Shown here one piece after another: positions 11,731 through 24,217 of a DNA stretch of 64,000 nucleotides. The stretch's first letter is position 1; the number at the start of each line of letters is the position of its first letter. The DNA comes from Aulostomus chinensis (taxonomy: Eukaryota > Chordata > Actinopteri > Syngnathiformes > Aulostomidae). A program made the translations under genes and the position numbers. Location: contig JBBMOA010000009.1 of NCBI GenBank assembly GCA_037954235.1, positions 28,361,126 to 28,425,125 on the forward strand, given 5' to 3'. The notes under the pieces are model-generated. The model saw only the letters and a list, made by a program, of their open reading frames with translations, ran no database searches and was not told where the DNA came from.

Positions 11731-14533
11731 GTTTCAATTTTGGATTAAGTTCTTGATTTTTAAAAATGTACTTCTGTCTCGTGTCTTTGTTTGCTGTCCC
11801 TCCATTTTCCTCTGCTCGTCTGTATCTTGTCTGCTTATCAGCCCCTAATCCCATGTTCCCTCTTCACCTGCAGGTTAGTATTTTTGTTCTGCGTCTCTCT
11901 TCTGTCTTTGTCAGAACTGTAGTTCATCTCACCCGTTTTTGTCAAACGAAAAATAGCTGAGTTTGCAAGAACAGGACCGAGGCCCAACTGAGACCCACAG
12001 TGATGGATGCCTCAGCACCTGTGCCACAGGTGTCCATGGAGCATCACACATGCATCGTCACTGTATACTTTGGTTTGCCCCCGTGTTTTAGTTCTGGCTC
12101 ACAGAGATGCGTGGATCGTTGGAACAGTTCATCGGCTCAGGAACTCCAACACTCTGATTGACAGATGAGACAGAAAGACATCAGTAATGTGGAAAGTATT
12201 TGGTTGTCTCATCTTCTCACTCTGTGGAATCTTCTGTTTTGCTCGCCTGTTGTCATGTCCACCTCCGAGATCGAGCCCAAGACCATTAAAATGTGTGTGT
12301 GTGTGACTGTTATCTCCCTGTCGTTGACCCTGCTCCCCCCTAATGTCCTCCTCTTCTCCTCTTCCTCCCCTCTCCTCCGTGTTCTGTAATGTTCTTACTA
12401 ACTTGGCATCGTCTCAGTGCTCCACACTAAATGTCAACAACTGAATATTCATCACAGCGCTGACACTCCTCCCCTCGGTCTCTCTAAATCTCATCGCAGA
12501 CAGCAGAATTTTTTTGTCTCACTCCCTCCACAGACTGATTAGCCGCAGATTTGAAAATTACCAATATTAGAATAATGATTTCCTGCACTACTCTGTTTCT
12601 CCACCCTCAGAGCAATTCAAAGGGCTTAGAACTATTTTTTCTGTGTTTATGTAATTTCAAGGCACACGGCATTTTATGATTCTGTTGTTTGCTTGTTTGA
12701 ATTTCAAACTGAATGAGCAGAATGCCACATTCTTATACTGAAACACAACTCTGCTTCGATGTAAAGCACAAGATGTTGAATTACAACTATGCACCAACGA
12801 TGAGAGAGAGGGAGAAGCAACTGCATGGAATGGATACTGAATGTAGTAATAGAATAATAGAATAAAATGCAGAGAAGAAACCAAAAACAGAAACATCCAA
12901 CTATTGCTTAGCACAGATGCGGGTCATGCTTTAACTGTTCTGAGGTGTACAGGTGCCTGTCAGCAGGCCTCACCTGAGAAAGTAACAGTCCTCAACAGAA
13001 GTACATGCTGCAGGTGTCTGTGGCCACACACCCTGGGAATGGAAACCCACCTGGCGTCTGCAGGTGTGGAGCTCAAACCTTCACTGTCACGTACTCATGT
13101 GGAGTAACTTGGACGTCCCTCAGGTTCCGTCCCCTGCGCAGCTGGACTCTGCTGGAACTGAAGTTTGCTATGACGCCACAGGCTCTACAACTTCTGTTGA
13201 CATGAATGAACCTCAGCTTTCGTTTCACAGTAAACTTTGTCTAATCTGCCTCTGTGTCTGGGCATCTAAACTCTAATCCTAATCCTCAGGTCCAAAACCG
13301 TATGATAACAAAACCTCTGCTGCAATAGAGACGGTGTGAGTTTTTAATGGTCCAGTAGTGATGGACGTGAACTATAAATTTGTGTGAAGCCATTTATACG
13401 GGAGCATCAATCCTCACTATTTCAGTGACAGCAGCTTTAACTCGATGATTTATTTAAGGAATATAAGATGCCACTTTCGCTAAAAAATAATACGTTATTG
13501 TTCAGAGAAGTCTTTTTTTCAGTGCAACATTAAATTCCCATTTTCCAAGAAAACACCAACAACACATTTTGTCCTTGTTTGAGTGAAAGTCCCACTGCAA
13601 CACTCCCTGATATGTGTGTGTGCAGACGAGTGAAGGAAGTTGCTTGTGAAAATGTTAGTTTGGTGCCAAAATTGGCTAAAAGTCCTTGGTTAAACCTGAG
13701 TGTCAAGAGTCGATGATTGTCTACAAACGTCTCATCTCATATTTATTCTGGAATAATTGATTTGTCTGGACACATCTCACATCATCATGGTTTGTCCAGT
13801 TTAAAGTCTCAGTGGAACAAAGAACTTGTGACTATTGTATAACACAGGTGACACCTGCCTACTCAAGCCCTTATGCACCGTCACACTGGGGGACACCACA
13901 AAACACATCTAAAACCATCCCCCTGTTTCTGCTGACTATTCACTTCCTCTGACTGGTTCTGATGCTGATCCATCTCACTGCTTAAAGGCACCAAATATCA
14001 GCCAATCAGAGGGGAGCGTGGTCTTCTGCATGCTTGCTTATGTCCATTTCCTCCTGGAGCAGCAGTCAGTAGATGCAGAACATCAGCTGAAGAGTCAAAA
14101 CCATCTGGGCAGAGTCATGCCGTGTCTATGAGAGCTAGCATAAGTAGCAGCGATCCTAGCCTAGTCAGAAGTGGTGCTAGCGCCACCTGTGGAGGAAGAA
14201 GAAGCAGGAGACTGAATGTTCCATGGGGTACAGGACTTGGGAAAGTTTGGAAGCATAGCTTGTCCTAATTAGATGAAGCGTGTGTTTTGGCTGTGGAAGG
14301 CTCTGTTTGACTCTCAGTGGACAGCGTGTGTTAGCGAGTGACTTTAGTTGTCATGGAAGCAGCGAGCATAGATGAGAGGTCATCTTATCAGCATGAGTCA
14401 TCAGTGAAACCTTAATCAGTGTGGTCAGCGCTCATTGAGGAGCGTCTCACCTCGGAGAGAAAGAGGAGTGTTCGCCTCCTCTTATGCCTCCATTGACATG
14501 AATGACACCCTCGGGATTGGGGTTATTTTCCTT

Positions 14534-14610
14534 TGTGCGTGCGTGTGTGCATGTGTGTGTGTGTGTGAGTGTGTGTGTGTGTGTGTGCGTGCGTGCGTGC
14601 GCGCGTGTGT
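14534..14610. repeat. GT/GC alternating microsatellite
   Basis: (GT)n with GCGT and GCGC interruptions at both ends. Confidence 0.9.
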
Positions 14611-14730
14611 GGATATCAGGAAGTGTGTTTGACTAAACTGACAGGTTGGGACTGCCGTGAAAAGAACCCCTTGGGGTTGTGCTGCTTATCAGTCCCACAC
14701 ACACTCTTGCTTGCTCTTTCTCACTAAACG

Positions 14731-14766
14731 ACACGCACACATGCATGCGCGCGCACACACGCACAC

Positions 14767-14801
<35 letters not shown>
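14731..14801. repeat. CA/CG alternating microsatellite
   Basis: ACACGCACACATGCATGCGC, GCGCACACACGCACAC and then a pure (CA)16 tract. Inverted relative to the tract at 14534. Confidence 0.9.
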
Positions 14802-14804
<3 letters not shown>

Positions 14805-17019
14805 CATCATTCAGCTGAATTATATGTCACACTGATTTGTTGAATTCATTTGTAACCTGCTCAGATCCGCTCTGTTCTTCAAGTCTCATGACAGAAGCCA
14901 TATTATTTTTAGGCCATCACTTCCCACCAGCATCACGGGACTCCCCCTCCATTATTTTTGTCTTTCCACTTGCCTCCGACTCTCCTCGCCAGCCTCTCAT
15001 GTCTTTATGTATGTGTCAGGATGAGAGGAATCAGACAAGAGGAGGGTTATGGCTGTATGCTTGCATATCACACAAAACTGGATGGTGCACTGAATTCTAA
15101 TGAATTTGGAAAATGTCTCAGTAAAAATGTTGCCTCAGCTGTACCCAGAGCAGAGCAGAACATCCAGACAGAAATTACTCTGAAGTTTTATAAAACATTC
15201 CTGGTCCCTGGAGGACGCACCCGATGACATTGATGGGCTGCTGACCTTCCCCTCGCACCGCTACGGTTGCCGTTTGTGGCACGGGTTGAAATGCCTCAAC
15301 TTCTCCAGATTGACATGAAAGTTAACCAGATGTTCTGGGTCGCCCTGGCAACAAAGGTCATCTATCATCTCTATGGTAGCGAAACCCACTCTATTCATGC
15401 TGAACAATTAAGACGCAGCTGTTCATTTTCACATCTTTCATATTCACATAATGAACATATTTCTATTTATTAATTTACAATAACAATCATTTTAATTCCC
15501 TAATTTGTTTAAAATTGTGATTGATCTTTAATATATCAATGAGGTTTCCATCACTAAATTCTTATTAATGACTACATCATAATTTATTAGGTGTAATTTA
15601 ATGTTTTATCGATGACTTTCACATCCTCCTGGCCTCTGAAGTCAAAATCCCAGGAAAATAAGAACTAGATAAGGCAGGACAATAGCGACTGGAGACACAA
15701 AGTCAATGTAAGGAGCTTCATGGTGGAGATTAGTAGTTACTAGTTTATTAAAACACACAAGCTGCTGCCTGGTTAGCACAGCTGATTCTTTTTTAGCTGC
15801 AGCTGATAATGGAACCAGTTGCATGAGAGGAGCACCAGTTCACCCCATCATCCACTATCAAACAAGCATGATGTCACTGACCCTCCGTCATATCCTTTAC
15901 ATGAGTGCATTGCATTTATTTACTCGTGGATTCGTTTTTCTTCAGTATCAGAGGCGAACATTGGTCCTGTGGAGAGGAGGCCAATTACCCAACATCGCTT
16001 ACATTCTATGATTTAAACCTGACTTGGCTTGTTTTGATGAAAATAGGCTTGTAGCTCATCTCACAGTTGCAAAGAACATTGTTTGTGTTTTCACATTTAT
16101 CTCACAAGTTACTGATGCTGGAAGTTTGAGTCTGTAAACGTCTGAGCTGAACTCTCTGCTCTGACATTGCTCTTTCACTCCCTTTTTAATTTTCGGAGTA
16201 TTTGCCATCCCTGCAAACTCCCTTGTTGTACCTGTGAAGCTGTTAATTAGTGGAATTTTTCTATCATGATGATGGATGTGTTCTATTCCAGAGAGCCTGT
16301 TAGCTACATCAGGTAGCTATAGTATGCAGGACTTCATAAAAGGGTGTTCACGGATCTCGATGATTATTATCATAGCAGGATTACCTGTGTTTGACAAGTC
16401 CAAATGTCTGCTATAGAAAAAGTTCAACTCATACAAGAAGTTCAACAATGAGATTATAGGATTGACTCAAATATTGATTTAATGGCCCATTTTGATAAGT
16501 ACATAATACATCCATACTTCTTAATTTGATAAGTTGAGTTCTTATTATCACAAGGAGCCAAAACCAGGAGATGCCAGTCGAGGTGAATCTGTGGAGGAGC
16601 AGGAGAGAGCACAGATCAGATCTCCAGATCCAGAGTGGACCTGAAAATAATCACAATGACTAGCATGTTTTTTTCTTTGTCTTGTGTCTTATTGCAACAA
16701 AAACAACAAAAATCACTTTCATGACTGTCCATCTCGGGACATTAATGTCAAATTTTAATCATTTATTCCAACGATGTTTGGAAGCGTAGCTCATGTGATC
16801 TCTCCAACATTATTTGGTGATCTTTTGCACGCCCGAACAGCTAATACATGAGTGAGGCTTCTGAACGTAGCAGCAACGGCTGGAGCAGAGGAAGCCAGCG
16901 TGGCCTCTGTGGCTGCAGCCCTGAATGTTTTGGAAAAAGCCCCATGATAATTAAAAATATATGTAATTCAATCTGTTTCTGACTGGAGGAGCAACTCAGT
17001 CTGTGCGCACGTGGAGAGA

Positions 17020-17240
17020 GCGAGCTGCGGACTCAGAGAGAGTGACAAGGAAAGGACAGAAAAATCTGTGGAGGAGGAGAGGAAGCAGAGAGAGGGGAGG
17101 AGAGAAGATGAGAGGGGCGAGAGGATGAGAGGAGAAGGAGCGAAAGAGAGGACAAGAATGAAGGAGAGAAGAGAAAGTGCGATGCAGGTGAAACATAGGA
17201 GTCAAAAATGTGTTCAGGACAGAGCAGGAAAGAGAAGAGA
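17020..17240. repeat. purine-rich (GA) block
   Basis: Nearly all A/G on the plus strand for about 200 bp, with GAGAGG-type variants. Its open frame is Arg/Glu/Lys only, so it is low complexity rather than a gene. Confidence 0.8.
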
Positions 17241-18492
17241 AACGTGTTTTGATGCTACTAACGTCTAACGTCTTTCACTTGAGGACATTTTCCCGATCAG
17301 TGAGATCCGTAGGATTCCTTCCTGTAAATGTCTGACTGAATGTCTCCTCAGCTGACAACCAACCACCACGCTAATGGCAACAAGTCAACTCTCACCACAG
17401 TTTATCAAATACCTGCAGGGAACTACGGTTTGATTCATCTTCTGCCTCATGCTGGTATGTCTGAACACTGTCATTCTGTCACTTCAGTCTCATGCGATTT
17501 AACCTCTGACCCTTTGGACTGGGTGGTGTCGGGTTGACTTAGCCTGAAGGTTTTCTACTCACATGTCAGAAAACATCTAATTTTGCTGGAAAACTTTTAT
17601 GAAGCATGATGACAAAGTATAAATTGTGACGAGTCTGACAGTGAATCGATCTTTCAGTGTTGAGCTGAACGTGCCCATCGAGGGTCTGAATCCTGCCTGA
17701 GGCTCTGACAACTACAACTTCTGACTTTAACACAGGTTTTGTTTTGTTTTTTTCGAGGCACATTTGCACAAGGTAGAGTTGGTTTAGGCGAGAAAACTAC
17801 AGGTTCAGACTAAATTGCAGTACTTGTCTCGAAAGCTAAATCCCCCGGTGTGCAGTGTTATGTGAGGAAACATAAACACATGCAGGTTTGTGCATGTTAT
17901 CAAACCCTCATTTGTCACCTTCCCTCATTGTTGTCCGGCTGGTGTATGAGCCTCCATGGTCTCTCACTTCCTGCCATCTGGTTTAAGCAACAACCACTTT
18001 ATCCCTGCTGCTGACCAGCCTGCATGTTGACTAATCTCAACATCATCTGGATATTTGAAGAACAAGTCAGGTGACAAGATTGCAATGGTGTTGAAGCTCT
18101 GAGCTGCCAGACAGATATGAGAGGGTTGTTGGAGCTCCACCTGATGCCTCGCCTCGGCTACACGGTCACATGTTCAGTGTAACAAGACGCCAGTGAGAGT
18201 GTTATCAGAGGAGCTGCGGGAGGATTCTAAGAAGCCTCACGCAGTGGACTCATCATCAGAGTCAGACTTGAGAAACACCTTAACAAGAATGTTAAAACCG
18301 AAGTTGTCCCACTCCAACGTCAAAACCATTTTACACAATTTCTCTGCGTAATTATAGCAGTCGGTTTCATCCTCAGTTTCTTGCTTCCTGTGTGTGTACG
18401 TGTGAGAATCTGTATGTGGATTTATTCTCTGTAATCTTTTAATGACATGCACTAACGACGCGTTGAAGCTCAGAAACAGCCCAGGCCATGAA

Positions 18493-18559
18493 ACACACGC
18501 ACGCGCGCGCGCACGCACACACACACACGCACGCACACACACACACACATGCACACACA
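18493..18559. repeat. CA/CG alternating microsatellite
   Basis: ACACGCACGCGCGCGCGCAC followed by CA repeats with CG interruptions. Confidence 0.9.
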
Positions 18560-19629
18560 ATACAGCCGAGGCTCAGCAGAAGGCCACAGCCCCTGAGAGG
18601 ATCCACCGGGAGATTAGCCAAATCAGAACAGAAAAGCGTTTTAGAGAAAGGCGGCTTAAATGCAACACAACACAGATAGTGAATGTGAATGTGTGTGTTT
18701 CATGGAGTGAAAAGATGGATGCCCACAGCCTCAAACCTAATTTTGTTACTCTGTTTCATTCTGTTAGTTACAGAGGTAATCCTGCCAGTCAGCAACCACC
18801 ACTGCAGCTCCATGTTTGAATATTCTTACTGCATTGTCTCTGAATAATTCAGCATTTAAACCCACAGTAACCACGTCGTACTGTAATACTGTAATAAATC
18901 TCCTGAGGAGACCTTTCTGTCTCTTCATCAGACCTGATGGCGTACATGGATCGCTGGAATGAGAGATAAGTCAACTCCAATCAAGTCAAGTTTCTTTATA
19001 TCACCCATTTCATAGGATGGGAACATGAACTCAGTGTTTCAAGATACAAGCAGGACATGTAGGTGAAGATCATACATGACAATTACACAGGAAGGTCTTT
19101 CAATAAAAAGTAGGAAAAGATAGGAAGGTACTTACAGGGAATAGCAACTTGCTCTTACAAAATGTACCTGGTGCTTTAAAAGAACAAAGGAAAAGAGGAT
19201 GTGCAGCAGACCTCAGTACATGGTAGAAAATTCCAAAGAGCTGCACATTGATGAGTGAAGCTCACATTTAGGATGAATGTAGATACAATGAGGAGGCTTC
19301 ACAACGTCAGGGACTCGTTCATCCATGACTTGATCGAAGGCCTCGATAGAGCAACTGCTCCATTTTATCCTCTGTCGTAAAAAAGACTCGGCTTTCTTTC
19401 CTTCTTACTTTGAAGTATTTGTACATTGACAGTTTTAATGTTTACTCAGCTTGTATTTCCTTGTTATAAGGCTAAATGATGCCATGGTTTGGGGTACCAA
19501 GTGCTAAAAATAGATTTTACTATATATGTTTAGAGCTTAATTAATCTTCATTCTCTGTGTTGAAGTGGCGAAGTTGTAACCTAGAGCATCAATTCAGTGA
19601 GAGTGCAACCTCACATACATCTGGAAATG

Positions 19630-19678
19630 CTCTCTCTCTCTCTCGTTCTTTCTCACACACACACACACACACACACAT
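19630..19678. repeat. (CT)n then (CA)n compound microsatellite
   Basis: CT units at 19630-19644 and CA units at 19653-19678. Confidence 0.9.
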
Positions 19679-20458
19679 GCAGGCACAGCAACAGCTGGTC
19701 TGCTGCAGCATCACATATCCTCCTACACATTTCCACACCATCTCTTCCTCTGCTCTGAGCTCTTTTTTGTGTTATATCTATTTCAGTAAATTCATTTGCG
19801 CAAACTACAAAACCGTTGTCTTTGTTTCAGAGTAACTCAACCCAGTGGCATCGAAGCCTGGGGGCCATCTTGTGTTTCGGCGGTGCAATAGCAGCACAAC
19901 ACAGTTGCAGCAGCGCAGAAATATTAATACTTCAGCTACCGGACATCGCATGCTCACGTGAGTCCTGAAACATTCCACCGACCGCCGTGTTCCCTCTGCC
20001 TCCACAGTTGCTATCTATCTCTATCTACTCTCTCCGCGGAGTAACTACAGTTACTCATTACTTTACTTTTTGTCACAGTTTTTTAAAAATATAACGGCAG
20101 AAGTGAGAGTTGTTATTAAAGAATGGAAGCACACAACATGCACACTAATCTTCTATTTCTCTCTTATTCCTCCATGTATAAACGTTAACGTGTCGTGGAA
20201 ACAGACGGTTTACTGACCGAACTCCATTACCCAGAACTCTTCAATCTTGTTTCTGCTTCCTGTAAGTGATCTGATTGGTTTACAGAGTCACATGATACAG
20301 TATAGCAGTGTTGACAGTGAACGGAGTTACAGGGTCATTTCCAGCACACAAAAAAATACTGGAAACGTATGAAATGGCAGTGGACACCACTGGAATAATA
20401 CAATGAAATTTTCCCAGAAACATGTTATATTACTCAGTTACTGCCCAGAAGTAATATT

Positions 20459-20630
20459 CATTCATCCATCCATCCATCCATCCATCCATCCATCCATCCA
20501 TCCATCCATCCATCCATCCATCCATCCATCCATCCATCCATCCATCCCTCCCTCCATCCATCCATCCATGTTCACCCTCTTATCCTGTTAAGGGTGGTGA
20601 AGATCCATTCTGTTCATCGGGGTTTAATGG
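20459..20630 (-). mobile_element. decayed SINE 3' end with expanded CATC tail
   Basis: A (CATC)n tract (20463-20570) is followed by CTTATCCTGTTAAGGGTGGTG, the reverse complement of the SINE 3' end. The body is lost after about 60 bp. The tail has expanded well beyond that of the full-length copies. Confidence 0.65.
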
Positions 20631-21929
20631 AAATTTGCTGAGGAGTGAGAGCCAATCAGAAGAGACAATAGAGGAAAAAATTACAAGTCACAAAAACATT
20701 TTAAGCATTTTTTCTTCTTTTTTTTTTGCTGTTTTGGAACCATAGACCATCTGAGGGTAAGATGGGGTTTCTATGGCAACATGTGCACCTTGACATGTGG
20801 GTAACAGGAGATTCCCTGTAGGCATAAACTGTACATTTCAGGCTAATGAGTTTTTAATAACCCAAACGGAGCAGCAGAGACGTCTCGCCGTGTCAGCGCG
20901 GCTTCCATCCAAAAATGAGTTTCTTTGCGTAGAAAGCAATAAATACAGTCAGTGAGATGTTGGACCAGCTTGTTCTACTCTACACATGAACGTAATGAAG
21001 TGGGACAACCCCCAACCTCCAACCTCCAGGACAACCTGGATCCTCACCTACAACAGTAACCCACCTGTTGATTGAGGTCCACATAATCACAGAACCAAAA
21101 ATAGAGCTGTCACATCCGGCATGACTTCATCTTTGCCGAACAACTTTGCTATGTGGCCGTGGATGTGCTGCAGGGATCATTTTGCCTGGTACCAAGGGGA
21201 TCCAGACAAACACACAGGTTGATCCAGTAATAGTTTTTGCATCGTTCAACAGAACACGCAGAGGTCAGTGAGTTCTCCTCTCGTTTATCAGCTGTCTGTC
21301 ACAGCTGAGGAGGGATGCATGTTTGGAGCTTTTATTCTGTGACAAAACACTTTTCAACACCCAAAGCTGCAAAGAGAATAGCAGCAACCCCCAGTTGTCG
21401 ATGAAAAACCAATCAACCACCAGCAGATATCGATTCATGACTCGTGCTGCTTGAAGTGTGCAGGTTTCTTAACAAAAATTAATTGATGCTGCATTCAAAT
21501 TTGAAGCAAAATCAGATTTTGACAATTTTAATTGTGTGACATGCTGCACTTTGTCCAGCTGGAACTAAATTTCAAGTGTCTGACTGCTGCCTTGTAGTTT
21601 ATTTGAGAGGGAGACTGGGTAGCGTGATGGGAAATGATGTTGGGAGGAATTTAATGGAACACTGGAAAGTGCAGAGCGTGTCACAGCACGATGCTCGGCG
21701 AGGCTGTGATGGTACTGACGGGAGGGAAGTGTCCGTCTAGGACATTCACCTTCCCTTCCTGCAGCCACCATGTCCTGAGAACAAAACAAACATGGCCGCC
21801 TCCAGCGTCAGGATCTGAACAAGGCAACACTGTTCAGCACCATGAGGAAGAAGGGTGTCCATTCAAGTCCATTTACCATTTTGAAGTTGATTTATTTCCA
21901 AGTGTCTCAACAAAAAAAGGCAGAGATAT
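20631..21929. other. intergenic DNA just beyond the tafa 3' end
   Basis: I see only short T-rich runs (about 20708-20729) and no repeat, RNA gene or coding signal that I can support. Confidence 0.6.
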
Positions 21930-22790
21930 CATTTTCTTTTGAAAGGTTTTATTCATTTCATATAATACTGACACATGTACTCAATAGCGGTTAACAGGCG
22001 TTTAAAAACACAGATATTAAAACCATTAGAGCATCAATGTATTTTCAGCCCTGTTGATTCCATGGACCATTTTTTACACGTTTACATGTTTCAATATACC
22101 GTAACATCTACTTGGTATTAGTCTAACTTCAACCCTGAATGGATTTTGTCCTTTGTCAAAAAAAAAAACAAAGAAAAAGAAGACAAACTGTCTCCCCATT
22201 TTTAAAAAATGGCATGTGGTAAACCACAATCTATTCAAGGTAAGATATTTCTATGAAGGTGGAATCTGAAAAGGAAAAGGTCAGGTTCAGAATTATTTTG
22301 ACAGCTTTGAGTGTGTCGTTTGTGGCACAGTTTAATTTAATTGTGTCAGCCGTCCCACACGGGGCCGCCGATCTGGTTCCACTCCCTCTCTGTGGTGACA
22401 TTTGTAAGACAGGATCTAAAATCCAGATCCCTTATATTCCCAGTATGCGTACGAAACACAACTAAGCCATAGAAGAGTGATGAATACTACAATTGGTTGT
22501 TTTTTGTCATCTAATCCGGTGCTTTTTAGTTCACTCGTTGAAGTAGCAGTGAAGGATTGTGTGTAATGCAGTCCTTTGCAGCAGAATACCAAGGACACTC
22601 GGTTGGGTTTAAGGTGATAGCAGGCAGCGTTTGAGTCCAGTATCTTCAGCCACTATTTCCTTGGGTGTCCTCAGAAAAATGAAACAATAATTGGATCCTC
22701 ATAGAAGTCCATCTGTGTGCGATCCCCCACCACCACTGGTAGATCCATTGTGCTTCCTCCACCGTCACCGTCTTCTTGAGGCAGGCGGGA
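21930..22790 (-). other. probable 3' UTR of the tafa gene
   Basis: From the TAA at 22793-22791 the minus strand has no competing coding signal down to the poly(A) signal at 21953-21948. The segment contains a T-rich run (A-rich on the plus strand near 22160-22185). Its end is inferred from the distance to the poly(A) signal, giving a UTR of about 860 nt. Open frames crossing it on either strand have no recognisable domain. Confidence 0.55.
21948..21953 (-). terminator. candidate poly(A) signal AATAAA
   Basis: The plus strand reads TTTATT, so the minus strand has a canonical AATAAA about 840 nt after the tafa stop codon. Cleavage would be expected roughly 10-30 nt further on, near 21920-21938. 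It is the first clear canonical signal I noticed after the stop. Confidence 0.5.
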
Positions 22791-22802
22791 TTATCGAGTC
22801 AC
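22791..22802 (-). CDS. tafa3: tafa terminal coding segment (Val-Thr-Arg-stop)
   Basis: On the minus strand CTTGTTACAG is followed by GTG ACT CGA TAA, which encodes Val-Thr-Arg and stop. TAFA2 and TAFA3 end in VTH and VTR from a tiny last coding segment, and the phase (0) agrees with the donor at 26924. The segment is far too short to be found as an open frame; it was identified by searching for this ending after an acceptor. A 12-nt match alone could be chance, but position, phase and a plausible 3' UTR with a poly(A) signal downstream support it. Confidence 0.8.
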   Translation of the reverse strand: MTR

Positions 22803-24161
22803 CTGTAACAAGAGAAGTGGGTCACTGAAATAGTCCGAAACCAGTGAGACACTAAAGGTCACATGAAAGAGTGTGAGACGAGTGCTGCTACACTCGTACA
22901 TTCAAGCTTTTCAATAATGCAGAGCAGCACAGCACAGGCCACTATTTGGAAATAATGGAAAGTGGTTCCTGTTGGGGGAGCAACAACAACATGGCGCGCG
23001 TGCTCTCTGTCCCTTCTGGCAAGAGACTAAACAAGACACAGCTTGAATAATGGCAGTGAGCCCACGATGCCCGACTCTCAGCACCTGGCCCGCCGCCATG
23101 TCATTTCTTCTGTTTGTGGAGGTGGCTGCTCTAATCACACTCTCTCTTTACCTCGCCTATCCATCTTTCCATTTTCTTTGCTCATGCACCCACTTCTGGT
23201 TTATTTCAAGCTATTAGGAGACATTTTCTACTGGCCAGCAACCAAACAGACACAAATTGCTGTTGAACTGACAGTGCTTGTGCGTGTAATCGACCCAACT
23301 CCCCGACACTCTTCTGTCGTAGTCCTGTATGTTCTCTGTGTAATTGTTTCTCAGCAGCTCGCCCTCTTTGCCCACACGGTCCCTACTGGATTCCCTCTTT
23401 GGTCCAGCTCATGCCGATGCCAGCTAGGTGTGAAGGCCAACCGTCCCTGAGAGCCCCGATCAGCCTCTCCTCCAAGTTGGCAGCTGAGATTGTTCTACTG
23501 TATCTGCTCTGGATGGCCCCAGGCCACCCTCCCTGAGCCCGCGATCACTGCCTTCAGGCGTCTACTCCTGTGCCTGATCAAAGAGTCCGTGGGCGTTTGT
23601 TGTCACGCCAGTTCACTGTTCACGCACATCGCTGCATCTCTGAGCTGCTCAGCTTTAAGGTGCTAAGTCAAAATCCCTCTAGGTGTTCATCCAGTGTTTA
23701 AATATGCCTGCAGGTGCCAGGGTGCAATTATAATGTAGATTTAAATTATTGGATCTGAATTTTCACAGCACACAAGCATCTCAGTGGGCTCCTGTAGGCC
23801 CACAGAGACGATACGTTTCCTATTGCTTTTTCCACAACCATTGAATTTCCTATTATGTGGCCACAAGGCAAAAGTCCTGTCGACTCCAACATCATACACT
23901 CTTGTTGATCCAAAGAGGAGTAACTCACGGAAAGAAATGAATGAAACTGCTACATTTTGATGTGTTTGTTGTGCTCTTTAATATCCCAGCAGCTGCATTA
24001 AGTTCAATCTAAGCAGAATGTGCAGAGATTCGTTCACTGCCTCTGTTTAGGTCAAACTTGCTTTTTACACAACTTTATTCAAAGAGATTTCCATTTCCAT
24101 ATAGATATAATATGCAGACATGAACAGACTGACACCTTGTAATTTGTCTGCTACTTTGTAT

Positions 24162-24217
<56 letters not shown>

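Larger units (their letters stand above)
11741..20458. other. intergenic DNA without recognisable gene
   Basis: The block contains GT/CA and CG-alternating tracts (14534-14610, 14731-14801, 18493-18559), a purine-rich block (about 17020-17240), a short dispersed-repeat-like segment near 18970-19020 and CT/CA repeats (19630-19678). Candidate open frames read as microsatellite translations or chance. Confidence 0.65.

Noticed and set aside
23043..23450. A 135-codon open frame in tafa intron 3
   Set aside because: No recognisable motif or protein similarity; consistent with a chance frame.
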